Assembly (NCBI RefSeq): GCF_014654205.1
Contig: NZ_BNAW01000061.1
Location: 1 to 53,314, forward strand
Source of the DNA: Amycolatopsis bullii
GTDB lineage: Bacteria > Actinomycetota > Actinomycetes > Mycobacteriales > Pseudonocardiaceae
Length of the DNA: 53,314 nt
Direction: 5' to 3'
The position numbers were made by a program, and so were the translations under genes. A model generated the notes under the pieces. The model saw only the letters and a list, made by a program, of their open reading frames with translations. It searched no databases and had not been told where the DNA came from. Positions within the stretch are counted from its first letter, which is position 1; every line of letters begins with the position of its first letter. Below, in pieces: positions 23,675-31,795 of this stretch.

Positions 23675-26246
23675 GCGGTGACCTCCGGGGCCGAGCCCCG
23701 GACCCCAGCCGGGGGACAAGCCCCCCTGGACCCCCCGACAAGCGTTGGCGCGCGACCTTCAAAGCGCGACCACCCACGCGGCGGGCCAGCTCCGCGGGGC
23801 CGCCGGCGTCGAGGTACTCGCGGATCAGGTCCAGATCTCGCCGCAGCATCGCGCGGCCGCGCACCGGCGGCGTCGTCACCAGGTCCGCCGAACCGGGCAG
23901 CCGGTCGGCCGCCGGGCGCGGGTCGCGGCAGAACTCCACCAGCGGCTTCAGCGCCTCGGGCCACGCGAACCGCTGCGCGACGACGGCGAGCCGTTCGACG
24001 CAGCCCGCCGCGAACTCCTCGTCGTACAACGCCTTTTCCAGCGCGTCGGCCAGCGCCTCGTCGTCCTCGGCCGGGACGACGACGCCCAGCCGTTCCGCCC
24101 GGATCAGGTCGGCGAAACTGTCGCCGTCGGTGGTGACGATCGGCAGCCCCGCCCACAGGTAGTCCAGCACGCGGGTGCGGAACGCGAACGTCGTCTCGAC
24201 GTGCTCGTAGTGCGTGGTGACGCCGCAGTTCGCGTCGAGCAGCCAGTTCTGGCGCTCGTGGTAGGGCACCCACTGCTCGTTGAAGTAGACGTGCTTGCCG
24301 GTCAGCCCCAGCGAATCGGCCAGCCGGATCGTCCGCGTGCCGATGTCCATCTCGGCGACTTCGGGGTTCGGGTGCTTCATGCCGAGGAACACGAGCCGGA
24401 CGTCGCCGCGGCGGCGCCGCAGCTTGTCGATCGCGCGGACCAGGGTCAGCGGGTCGAACCAGCTGTAGACCCCGCCCGCCCACAGCACGACGTGGTCGGT
24501 GCCGCCGATGCCCAGCGCCGAGCGCAGGCCCGGCCCGGTGCGCACCGGCGGCTCCGGTGACAGGCCGAAGGGGACGACCGCGAGCAGCGACTGCGTGGTC
24601 GGGTCGGCGTCGTAGAGCCGCGGCGAAAGCCGGCCCAGCGCGGCGAGGTGACCCAGCCAGAAGTGCCGCTGCCGCTCCGACGCGCAGAGGAAGAAGTCGC
24701 CGCGCTCGAGCTGGGCGTCGAGAACGCGGGTGACGCCGGCGAGGTCGGCCGCGCGCTGGTCGTCGGGGATGCCCTTGCCCTGCTCCAGCAGCTCCAGGTG
24801 CATCGGGTCGTACAGGTCGGCGACGACGATCTTGCCGCTGTGCTGCTTCTTGAGCGACGGCGCCAGCTCCAGCACGTGCCCCTGCAGGACGACGACGTCG
24901 GCCCAGGCGATCGGCGCGTCGAGCTCGCGGTGCTTGCCCGCGCTGACCCGGAACGGCGCCGGTGGCGGCGTCGCGAGGGGGTTGGTGGTGATGAGGTGGA
25001 CGTCGTGCTCGGCGGCGAGCGCGAGGGCGATGTTCCAGGCGCGGATCGCCGGGCCCGCCATCCGCTCGGTGAGCGCGTCGCCGGTGAGCACCAGGATCTT
25101 CCGGCGCTGCCCGAACGCCTTCTCGATGCCGAACGCCTCGACGAGGATGTCGTGCGCGGCCAGGTAGCGCGGCAGCGGGTAGGCGGGTTCGAGGGCCTTG
25201 CGCAACAAGGGAAGTAAGTCGGCGTCGGTGCGGACGCGGGCGGCCTGCTCGGCCGCCCGGGACTCGGCGAGCGAGGGCAGCTGCTCGACGAACTGGTCGA
25301 TGGCCAGCAGCCCCGCCAGCGTGGTGCGGGGGATGGTGACGTCGCCGGACTCGATCGGGCCTGAAGGAGCTCCGCCGTGTTCGAGGTCCAGCTGCGTGGC
25401 GTCGAGCTCGCCGCGGGCGGTGGCCCGGCGCACGGCCAGGGCGAGCGCCGCGGGCAGCGCGCGGGCCAGCGTCTCGTCGGAGAGGTTCTTGTAGAGCGCG
25501 GCCAGGGCGTTGCGCTCCAGCAGGAACGTCTCGCGGCCGGTTTCGGGCGTGTCGACCGACGCCATCGTGGCGTGGTGGCGGTGGTAGGTGAGCGACTCCG
25601 GCACGTACCGGACGCGCCAGCCGCGCAGGTTGAGCCGCCAGCCGAGGTCGACGTCCTCGTAGAACATGAAGAACCGCTCGTCGAAGCCGCCGAGCTCGGC
25701 GAACACGCTTGCCCGGACGAACAGCGCCGAGCCGGTGCCGAACAGGACGTCCTTGGCGACCTCGTGCTCGGCCGCCGGGACGTCGGCCAGGGGCGTGCCG
25801 GCGTGGCGCTTGTAGCCCATGCCGAACCAGGTCAGGCCGCCGTCGACGAAGTCGGTGCCGGTGCCGTCCCAGTCGAGGACCTTGCTGGCCACGGCGGCGA
25901 CACCCGGCTGCGCGCGCAGCTCGGCGACGGCGGCGGAGACCCAGCCGGGCGCCGGGCGGGCGTCGTTGTTGAGGAAGGCGAGGACGGTGCCCTTCGCGTG
26001 CTTCGCCCCGAGGTTGCAGCCGCCCGCGAAGCCGGTGTTGCGGCCGGCCTCGACGAGCTGGGCCTGGGGAACGGCGTCGCGGATGCGGGCGGCTTCGGCG
26101 CCGTCGGCCGAGTTGTCGACGCAGATCAGCTCGAGCTCGGGGTAGTCGTGCTCGGCGAGCGCGCGCAGGCAGGTGATCGTGTCGTCGGCGCCGTGGTAGT
26201 TCACCACGATCACCGAGACGAGCGGTTGCGGATCCCCCTGCGCCAA
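23667..26246 (-). CDS. two-domain glycosyltransferase: GT2 plus GT4-like fusion
   Basis: This is an 859-residue protein. Residues about 8-260 form a GT2 domain: VSVIVVNYHG, ICVDNSADGAE, GRNTGFAGGCN, FLNNDARP and FYEDVDLGWRLNLRGW. Residues about 260-375 are a helical linker. Residues about 375-790 form a GT-B domain beginning KILVLTGDALTERMAGPAIRAWNIA, split here as KILVLTGDAL and GPAIRAWNIA, with WAGGVYSWFDPLTL and DYLWAGLPIVTTDGDSFAD. The combination suggests two consecutive sugar additions by one polypeptide. The start is TTG with GAGGAG 6 nt upstream. The last 20 or so residues are Gly/Arg/Pro-rich and are encoded by a REP-like element, so the C-terminus is probably not part of the fold. 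Confidence 0.88.
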   Translation of the reverse strand: MAQGDPQPLVSVIVVNYHGADDTITCLRALAEHDYPELELICVDNSADGAEAARIRDAVPQAQLVEAGRNTGFAGGCNLGAKHAKGTVLAFLNNDARPAPGWVSAAVAELRAQPGVAAVASKVLDWDGTGTDFVDGGLTWFGMGYKRHAGTPLADVPAAEHEVAKDVLFGTGSALFVRASVFAELGGFDERFFMFYEDVDLGWRLNLRGWRVRYVPESLTYHRHHATMASVDTPETGRETFLLERNALAALYKNLSDETLARALPAALALAVRRATARGELDATQLDLEHGGAPSGPIESGDVTIPRTTLAGLLAIDQFVEQLPSLAESRAAEQAARVRTDADLLPLLRKALEPAYPLPRYLAAHDILVEAFGIEKAFGQRRKILVLTGDALTERMAGPAIRAWNIALALAAEHDVHLITTNPLATPPPAPFRVSAGKHRELDAPIAWADVVVLQGHVLELAPSLKKQHSGKIVVADLYDPMHLELLEQGKGIPDDQRAADLAGVTRVLDAQLERGDFFLCASERQRHFWLGHLAALGRLSPRLYDADPTTQSLLAVVPFGLSPEPPVRTGPGLRSALGIGGTDHVVLWAGGVYSWFDPLTLVRAIDKLRRRRGDVRLVFLGMKHPNPEVAEMDIGTRTIRLADSLGLTGKHVYFNEQWVPYHERQNWLLDANCGVTTHYEHVETTFAFRTRVLDYLWAGLPIVTTDGDSFADLIRAERLGVVVPAEDDEALADALEKALYDEEFAAGCVERLAVVAQRFAWPEALKPLVEFCRDPRPAADRLPGSADLVTTPPVRGRAMLRRDLDLIREYLDAGGPAELARRVGGRALKVARQRLSGGPGGLVPRLGSGARPRRSPRG
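23687..23737. repeat. bimodular GC-rich REP-like element at the end of the GT2-GT4 gene
   Basis: A GGGGC...GCCCC hairpin is followed by a GCCGGGGG...CCCCC palindrome and GGACCCCCCG, the same two-module plan as at 17525-17567. It encodes the low-complexity C-terminal tail of the fusion glycosyltransferase on the minus strand and ends just before the start region of the downstream GT4 gene. Confidence 0.5.
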
Positions 26247-26279
26247 AGCCAGCTCCTCGTCGTCGATCCTGGCGCAAGC

Positions 26280-27206
26280 TTAAAGGCCTGCCCATGCCTC
26301 CCAGACCGCGCCTCGGCCGAGCGCCGCGCGGCGGGTGATCTTGCGCCGGGTCCGCAACGTCGCTGGTAGCCGCACGGCCACCTCGGCCAGCACTCGGCAG
26401 CGCAGGCCGAACCGGAAGTTCGCCGCCGCCGGCCGCCCCGGCCGCAGCGGCAGCACTGCTGTCAACACGGCGAACCGGAGCAGCTGGTTCACCGCGACCC
26501 CGCGGGGTGCGCAGCGCAGCAGCATGAGCAGCCGGTTGCGCTCGTTCCAGCGGTGGAACTGCGGCGAGCCGAGCTCGCTGCTGACGCCGTGGGCGTGCCG
26601 GACGCGGGCGTCCGGCGCCGCGACGACGTCCCACCCGGCCAGCCGCAGCCGCCACGCCGTGTCGGTGTCCTCGTAATAACAGAAGAATCCCGCCGGGACG
26701 CCGTGCACGTCTTTCAGGGCGTCGGTGCGCAGCAGGGCCGCGCCGCCGCAGAAGCCGAAGACCTCGCCGGCGGGCTCGGTGACGTCGGCGCCGTGGCCGT
26801 CGGCGGTCAGCCGGACCCCGGCGGACTGCGTGGTGCCGTCGGGGCGCACGAGCAGGGACGTCGCCGCCGCGGCCAGCGGCGCCTTCTCGAGGGTGTCCTC
26901 CAGCGTGGCGAGCCAGTCCGGCGCGGGTTCGGCGTCGTCGTTCAGCCACGCCATGAGCGGGGTCTGGACCTTTTCGAGGGCGGCGGCGAGCGCGCCCGCG
27001 TAGCCGGTGTTGCGCGGCAGCCGGATCGCTTGCGGACGCGAAGAGTGGGCCGCGAGCAGGGCGGCGGTGCCGTCGGCGGAGGCGTTGTCGACCACGAGCG
27101 TCCGATGTGGACGCGTCTGCGCGGCCAGTGCGTCGAGGCAGGCCGTGATGTGCCCGGCACCTCGCCAGGTCACGACTACCACCGTGGTGGCGGGATTCGC
27201 GGTCAC
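26280..27206 (-). CDS. GT2-family glycosyltransferase
   Basis: The 308-residue GT2 enzyme is of the rhamnosyltransferase-like group: TTVVVVTWRGAG, TLVVDNASADGT, PRNTGYAGALA, AWLNDDAEP (the DxD-equivalent region), FGFCGGAALLR and FCYYEDTDTAWRL. A C-terminal amphipathic/basic stretch (RLPATLRTRRKITRRAAL) may bind the membrane. TATTGT on the minus strand lies 7 nt before GTG 27206, so a leaderless transcript is possible. GTG 27215 is an in-frame alternative. It is upstream of the large GT2-GT4 gene on the same strand (33 bp gap) and divergent from the GT4 gene at 27225. Confidence 0.88.
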   Translation of the reverse strand: MTANPATTVVVVTWRGAGHITACLDALAAQTRPHRTLVVDNASADGTAALLAAHSSRPQAIRLPRNTGYAGALAAALEKVQTPLMAWLNDDAEPAPDWLATLEDTLEKAPLAAAATSLLVRPDGTTQSAGVRLTADGHGADVTEPAGEVFGFCGGAALLRTDALKDVHGVPAGFFCYYEDTDTAWRLRLAGWDVVAAPDARVRHAHGVSSELGSPQFHRWNERNRLLMLLRCAPRGVAVNQLLRFAVLTAVLPLRPGRPAAANFRFGLRCRVLAEVAVRLPATLRTRRKITRRAALGRGAVWEAWAGL

Positions 27207-27224
27207 GTCCCGCACAATAGCCGC

Positions 27225-28301
27225 GTGCCCGAACTGGTCGTGCTCGCCGAGCAGCTCCTCGCGCCCGTGCCCGGTGGCACCGGGCGCTACACGGCCGAGC
27301 TGATCCCCGCGCTCGCGAAGACCGCGCCACCGGGCTGGACGGTGTCCAGCGTGGTCGCGCGGCACGCCGACGTCGACGCGGCCCGGCTGGACGGCGTCGA
27401 GGGCCCGCGCGTGCTGCGGATCCCGCCGCGGGCGCTGGTCGCCGCGTGGCAACTGGGCCTGCGCTGGTGGCCGGGCGGCGACGCGGTGCACGCGCCGACG
27501 CCGTTCGCGCCGCCCCGCGCCCCGGCCGGGAAGTCGCTGAGCGTGACCGTGCACGACACCGTGCCGTGGACCCACCCGGAGACCCTGACCGCACGCGGGG
27601 TCAGCTGGCACCGGTCGATGATCGCGCGGGCCGCGCGGCGGGCGTCCGGGCTGGTCGTGCCGACCCGGGCGGTCGCCGACGAGCTCGCGGTGCTCATCGA
27701 CGTCGACGTCCCGGTGCGCGTCGTGCCGCACGGCGTGCGGGTGCCGTCCGGCTCGGCCGAGCTGGACCTGCCGGCGCAGTACGTGCTGGCCGTCGGCACG
27801 ATCGAGCCGCGCAAGGGCATCGACGTGCTGGTCGACGCGGTCGCGGCGCTGGAGGGCACGGTGCTCGTGCTGGCCGGCCAGCCCGGCTGGGGCGGCGTCG
27901 ACCCGGTGGCGCTGGCCCGGGAACGCGGCCTGCCCGCCGAGCGGCTGCGCGTGCTCGGGAAGGTGTCGGACGCCGAACTGGCGAGCGCGTTGCGGCACGC
28001 GAGCGTGCTGGCGGTGCCGAGCCTCGCCGAGGGGTTCGGGCTGGGCCTGCTGGAGGCGATGGCGGCCGGGGTCCCGGTGGTGCACACCGACGTCCCGGCG
28101 CTGGCCGAGGTCGCGGGCGGGGCCGGGCTGATGGTGCCCCGCGGGGACGCGACGGCGCTGGCGGCCGCGCTGCGGGAAGTGCTCGGCTCACCCGCGCGGG
28201 CGGCCGAGCTGACCCGGGCGGGGCGGGACCGGGCGCGGACCTTCACCTGGCGTCGCGCGGCGGAAGCCGTGTGGGCGATCCACCGCCGCGCGCGCGACTG
28301 A
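27225..28301 (+). CDS. GT4-family glycosyltransferase
   Basis: The 358-residue GT-B enzyme shows PVPGGTGRYTAELI at the N-terminal loop, VTVHDTVPWTHPE in the middle, and VLAVGTIEPRKGIDVLVDAV, LVLAGQPGWGG and PSLAEGFGLGLLEAMA in the donor half. No signal or membrane segment is present. It is a paralogue of the next gene and of the GT4 at 22589. GTG 27225 starts only 18 bp from the divergent GT2 start, so its promoter must sit within that gene or the shared CACAATAG box; no ribosome site is visible. Confidence 0.9.
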   Translation: MPELVVLAEQLLAPVPGGTGRYTAELIPALAKTAPPGWTVSSVVARHADVDAARLDGVEGPRVLRIPPRALVAAWQLGLRWWPGGDAVHAPTPFAPPRAPAGKSLSVTVHDTVPWTHPETLTARGVSWHRSMIARAARRASGLVVPTRAVADELAVLIDVDVPVRVVPHGVRVPSGSAELDLPAQYVLAVGTIEPRKGIDVLVDAVAALEGTVLVLAGQPGWGGVDPVALARERGLPAERLRVLGKVSDAELASALRHASVLAVPSLAEGFGLGLLEAMAAGVPVVHTDVPALAEVAGGAGLMVPRGDATALAAALREVLGSPARAAELTRAGRDRARTFTWRRAAEAVWAIHRRARD

Positions 28302-28367
28302 GGCGCTCACCTGCCCGGTTTGCCAGTTCCTCACCATGGCGCGGGGGTGCCGCCGTACCCTGCAGGG

Positions 28368-29516
28368 GTGAGCGAAGACCCCCGGGTGCTGGTCGACGCG
28401 ACCGCGGTTCCCGCGGACCGCGGCGGCGTCGGCCGGTACGTGGATTCGCTCGTCGCCGCCCTCGACACGGACGGGACGCGGCTCACCGTCGTCTGCCAGC
28501 CCCGCGACCTGCAGCTTTACGACGAGCTGGCGCCGCGTTCCCGCGTCGTGCCCGCTTCGCCGGCCACGACCACCCGCACGGCCCGCCTGACCTGGGAACA
28601 AGCGACCCTGCCGCGGCTGGCGCGCCGCCTCGGCGCCGACGTCGTCCACTCGCCGCACTACACGATGCCGCTCGCGACGTCGGCCGCTTCGGTGGTCACG
28701 CTGCACGACGCGACCTTCTTCACCGACGCCGTCCTGCACTCGTCGGTGAAGGCCCGCTTCTTCCGCGCTTGGACGGCGACGGCGCTTCGCCGCGCGACGC
28801 TGTGTGTCGTCCCTTCGGCGGCAACGGCCATCGAGCTGGCCCGCGTCGGCCCGGTGCGGCACGCTTCCCTGGAAGTGATTCACCACGGCGTCGACAGCGA
28901 GCGCTTCCACCCGCCGTCCCCCGAAGAGGTCGCGGCGGCGCGCGCGGCCGTCGGCCTGGGGCGGACGCCGTACGTGGCGTTCCTCGGGGCGCTGGAGCCG
29001 AGGAAGAACGTGCCCGCGCTGATCCGCGGGTTCGCGCGGGCGGTGGCCGGGCGCCCGGACGCGCCGGCGTTGGTGCTGGCGGGCCAGCCGGGCTGGGACA
29101 CCCAGGTGGAGCGGGCGCTGGACGCCGTCCCGCACCGCCTGCGCGTGATCCGGGCGGGCTACCTGCCGTTCGGCACGCTGGCGGGGTTCCTGGGCGGGGC
29201 GGAGCTGGTGGCGTACCCGTCGCTGGGCGAGGGGTTCGGGCTCCCGGTCCTGGAGGCGATGGCGTGCGGCGCGTGCGTGCTGACCACCCGCCGCCTGTCA
29301 CTCCCGGAGGTCGGCGGCGACGCGGTGGCGTACTGCGGCGTGGGCGCGGGCGACGTCGCGGCGGCTTTGGGCGAACTCCTGGCCGACCCGGGACGCCGGG
29401 CCGAGCTGGCCACGGCGGCACAGCAGCGCGCGAAGGAGTTCTCCTGGGCGACGACGGCTGAGCGGCACCGGGAGGCGTACGCCAAGGCCTGGTCCCGCCA
29501 CCTCCGCACCCGCTGA
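28368..29516 (+). CDS. GT4-family glycosyltransferase
   Basis: This 382-residue GT-B enzyme is closely similar in plan to the preceding gene: DRGGVGRYVDSLVAAL, SVVTLHDATFF, VAFLGALEPRKNVPALI, LVLAGQPGWDTQ and PSLGEGFGLPVLEAMA. The donor-binding Glu pair is intact. TACCCT lies 6 nt before GTG 28368, with no ribosome site, indicating a leaderless mRNA. It probably adds one sugar to the same envelope glycan as its neighbours. Downstream, a compact hairpin region at 29556-29624 ends with a U-tract. Confidence 0.9.
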   Translation: MSEDPRVLVDATAVPADRGGVGRYVDSLVAALDTDGTRLTVVCQPRDLQLYDELAPRSRVVPASPATTTRTARLTWEQATLPRLARRLGADVVHSPHYTMPLATSAASVVTLHDATFFTDAVLHSSVKARFFRAWTATALRRATLCVVPSAATAIELARVGPVRHASLEVIHHGVDSERFHPPSPEEVAAARAAVGLGRTPYVAFLGALEPRKNVPALIRGFARAVAGRPDAPALVLAGQPGWDTQVERALDAVPHRLRVIRAGYLPFGTLAGFLGGAELVAYPSLGEGFGLPVLEAMACGACVLTTRRLSLPEVGGDAVAYCGVGAGDVAAALGELLADPGRRAELATAAQQRAKEFSWATTAERHREAYAKAWSRHLRTR

Positions 29517-29555
29517 CGGGGACGGGCCGCGATGAGGCGGTGGTAAGCTGGTTGT

Positions 29556-29624
29556 GCGAGGCCCCGGTGGGGCCGAGTATGAAAGCCCGTGACGCGTCCG
29601 GACGGTCGTCTCACGGGCTTTTCG
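29556..29624 (+). ncRNA. candidate small structured RNA ending in an intrinsic terminator
   Basis: TAAGCT at 29544-29549 could be a -10 box. The following ~70 nt contain a perfect 6-bp hairpin (GGCCCC-GGT-GGGGCC, 29560-29574), a single-stranded GAGTATG, and an 11-bp stem AAAGCCCGTGA/TCACGGGCTTT (29582-29621) followed by TTTT-like sequence, rare in this GC-rich window. A tiny reading frame, GTG at 29554 to TGA, spans the first hairpin. It could also be just the terminator of the GT4 gene on the left. I cannot match it to a known RNA family. Confidence 0.4.
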
Positions 29625-29630
29625 CTGTCC

Positions 29631-30163
29631 TCAGAGCTCGAAGCACCCCGTGACCAGCGGGTCGGCACGTCGCCGCCAGTCGCCGCCCGCACCGAACACC
29701 AGGCCACCGCGTCCGAAACCCACAGCAGCGGTTCCGCTGTCGAGTCGACGTGCTCGTAGGTGAGTTCGGTTTTCGACGGCCGGAAGCCCAGCGCTCGCTG
29801 CAGGGTCTGGCGATCGTGTCCGTCGCGGTGGTGGCGCGAGTCGAGGACCAGCCGGTGAGCCTGCAGCTCGAGCAGGTGTTCCGCCAACAGCGCGAGACAA
29901 CGTTGGCGGGCGGCCTCCTCGGCCTTGGGTGTGCAAGCTCCGCGGTAGAGACGCGTGGTGACCGGCATTGCGGCCATCCGGTCGATGAGCATCCGGCGAC
30001 GAGGTTCCTTTTCCTTCTTGAAGTGCAGCTCGCGGGCTCCTCGGAGCAACAGTGACGTCAAGGTGCGCCGCGTGGTGGTCAAGTGGGCAGGTTCCACGAT
30101 CGTGGCGCACAGCAGGAAACTGCCGCCGCGGGCTGATTCGTCGACGAAGGCGTGCACCGTCAT
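29631..30163 (-). pseudogene. DUF3800-like protein, frameshifted near its C-terminus
   Basis: The first ~155 codons from ATG 30163 read as a coherent protein: MTVHAFVDESARGGSFLL (the D-E of DUF3800-like nuclease-fold proteins), LHFKKEKEPRRRMLIDRM, HRLVLDSRHHRDGHDRQ and EPLLWVSDAVAWC. Downstream of AVAWC this frame becomes shadow-like and runs into the antisense of the GT4 gene. The neighbouring frame continues plausibly as GAGGDWRRRADPLVTGCFEL then stop at 29631, which fits the expected family ending. A single-base indel around 29690-29700 explains this: a real disruption, a sequencing error, or much less likely a programmed shift. The family function is uncertain. Confidence 0.6.
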
Positions 30164-30239
30164 CGCGTCATCATCCCGCCCGGGAATGCACAGTCTGCGA
30201 CCGGGCTTGCACCTTGTGTAACCCGGGTCGGTTCACGAT

Positions 30240-30300
30240 CCGACCCTCCGGGTACGCAGGCCGACCGTTGGGGTACGCAGGCCGACCCTCTGTGTACCGG
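30240..30300. repeat. 21-bp tandem repeat upstream of wbbL
   Basis: Units at 30240-30260 and 30261-30281 share CCGACC..., GGGTACGCAGG, with three to four differences; a third, shorter and more diverged unit is at 30282-30300. The 21-bp period equals two helical turns, as expected for stacked binding sites of one protein. The array ends 47 bp before the GTG of wbbL. Confidence 0.6.
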
Positions 30301-30347
30301 CTTCGGGGTGGCGGGGTTGCGCTGGGTGACGAGTGGACAATGGCCGG

Positions 30348-31205
30348 GTGACTGAGGCATCCCGCTACGGCGACGAACTCGGCGTCGTGACCGTGACGTA
30401 CTTCTCCGGCGACACCCTCGAGCGCTTTCTCGACACCCTCGAGAAGGCCACCGAGCGGCCGGTCCAGGTGGTCGTGGCCGACACCGTCTCCACCGACGGT
30501 GCTCCCGAAAAGGCCGCGAAACGCGCGAACGTGCACCTGCTCAGCATCGGCGAGAACGTCGGGTACGGGACCGGGTGCAACCGCGGCGTCGCCGAACTGG
30601 ACGACTCCTACGGCTGGATCGTCATCGCCAACCCCGACCTCGAATGGGAGCCCGGCTCGCTCGACGGGCTGCTCGAGGCGGCCAAGCGGTGGCCGCGCGG
30701 CGGCGCCTTCGGGCCGCTGATCCACGAGCTCGACGGGACCGTCTACCCCTCCGCGCGGCAGCTGCCCTCGTTCGGCCGCGGCATCGGGCACGCCGCCTTC
30801 GGCAAGGTCTGGCCCGGGAACCCGTGGACGCGGCAGTACCGGCAGGAGACCGGCACGCCCGTCGAGCGCGTCGCGGGCTGGCTGTCCGGCTCGTGCCTGC
30901 TGCTGCGCCGGGAGGCGTTCGAGTCGGTCGGGGGCTTCGACTCGCGGTACTTCATGTACTTCGAGGACGTCGACCTCGGCGACCGGCTGGGCAAGGCGGG
31001 CTGGCTGAACGTCTACGTGCCCTCGGTCGGTGTCATGCACCTCGGCGGGCACTCGACGTCGCAGGCGTCGAAGAAGATGCTCGCCGCGCACCACGCCAGC
31101 GCCTACCGCTACCTCGCCGACCGTCACCAGGGGCTCGCCTGGAAGCCGGTGCTGGCCGCCGTGAAGCTCGGCCTCGCGCTGCGGCTGAAGCTGGAAACCC
31201 GCTAG
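30348..31205 (+). CDS. wbbL: linker rhamnosyltransferase WbbL (GT2)
   Basis: The 285-residue GT2 enzyme transfers rhamnose from dTDP-rhamnose to GlcNAc-PP-decaprenol, building the arabinogalactan linkage unit on the cytoplasmic face. Landmarks are VVTVTYFSGDTL, VVVADTVSTDGAP, ENVGYGTGCNRG, IANPDLEWEPG (the metal-binding region), WLSGSCLLLRREAFESVGGFD and FMYFEDVDLGDRLGKAGW. Assignment to WbbL over other GT2 enzymes rests on its place next to the mannose-1-P guanylyltransferase and near the rml and LCP genes, as in M. tuberculosis Rv3264c-Rv3267. GACAAT lies 7 nt before GTG 30348, so it is probably leaderless. Its stop overlaps the convergent gene by 3-4 bp. Confidence 0.9.
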   Translation: MTEASRYGDELGVVTVTYFSGDTLERFLDTLEKATERPVQVVVADTVSTDGAPEKAAKRANVHLLSIGENVGYGTGCNRGVAELDDSYGWIVIANPDLEWEPGSLDGLLEAAKRWPRGGAFGPLIHELDGTVYPSARQLPSFGRGIGHAAFGKVWPGNPWTRQYRQETGTPVERVAGWLSGSCLLLRREAFESVGGFDSRYFMYFEDVDLGDRLGKAGWLNVYVPSVGVMHLGGHSTSQASKKMLAAHHASAYRYLADRHQGLAWKPVLAAVKLGLALRLKLETR

Positions 31206-31654
31206 ATCCCGTCGAGCCGGCGCGAAAGGTCGGACTTGCCGATGTTCTGCGTCACCGTCGGCACCAGGCCGGTGTCCTCCGGATCCGGCTCCTTCAGCGG
31301 GCTCGTGATCTGCTCGGCCTGGGGCCGCCGGGACAGCGGGGTCGGCATCGGCGTCGTCGGCGACGGCGTGCTCAGCGGTGTCGTCGGCTGCGGGCGGCGG
31401 CCGCGCTGGGCCTCCATCCGCCGGGTCGGCGCCGAGCCGGCCAGCGGGTGGTCGTTCTCCTCGATCAGCGACGCCGGGAGCTGCGTGGTCGTGTCCGGGT
31501 CGCGGCTGCGGTCGAGCCCGTCGATCTGCGCGCGCGGGATCTGCTGGGTGTTCGCCGAGTCCATCGGTGACGTCGCGCTGTCGGGTGTCACGACGAACAC
31601 TCCGCGCGCCTGGGCTCGTGCGAGCAGGGCGTCCGCCCGATCGCGGGGGTCCAT
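31202..31654 (-). CDS. hypothetical Pro/Thr-rich protein
   Basis: This is a 150-residue cytoplasmic protein. A short N-terminal helix, MDPRDRADALLARAQARGVFV, is split here as DRADALLARAQARG then VFVVTPDSAT, and is followed by a long Pro/Thr/Ser/Arg-rich, probably disordered body (STPSPTTPMPTPLSRRPQ). It ends with a conserved-looking SDLSRRLDGI. I do not recognise a function. The ATG at 31654 has GGGAGG 8 nt upstream. It is divergent from the guanylyltransferase gene at 31796. Confidence 0.65.
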   Translation of the reverse strand: MDPRDRADALLARAQARGVFVVTPDSATSPMDSANTQQIPRAQIDGLDRSRDPDTTTQLPASLIEENDHPLAGSAPTRRMEAQRGRRPQPTTPLSTPSPTTPMPTPLSRRPQAEQITSPLKEPDPEDTGLVPTVTQNIGKSDLSRRLDGI

Positions 31655-31795
31655 CCCCTCGGCCTCCCGACTGACCCGGGGCCCTCTGGGGAAAGGCCCG
31701 CCTGTTTCCTGTCTAGGGTAGGCCCTCCGGGCGACCTCCGTCAGGGTTTCCCGCGGCTTGTCGCTCAGCGGTGCGTGATAAAAGAGGAGATTTCC

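Noticed and set aside
23590..27594. A 1334-codon open frame on the minus strand
   Set aside because: Its composition (Arg/Ala/Pro/Gly-rich without motifs) marks it as a shadow of the glycosyltransferase genes in the other frames.
29554..29592. A 12-codon peptide gene before the terminator
   Set aside because: It has no ribosome site and only four bases between the -10-like box and the GTG; I kept it only as a note in the RNA entry.
29159..30163. Reading the DUF3800-like gene as one 334-residue protein
   Set aside because: The last ~175 residues are antisense to the GT4 gene and lack any family-like sequence; the frameshift reading is better.
30240..30300. CRISPR array
   Set aside because: The 21-bp units are directly adjacent with no spacers and no cas genes are present.
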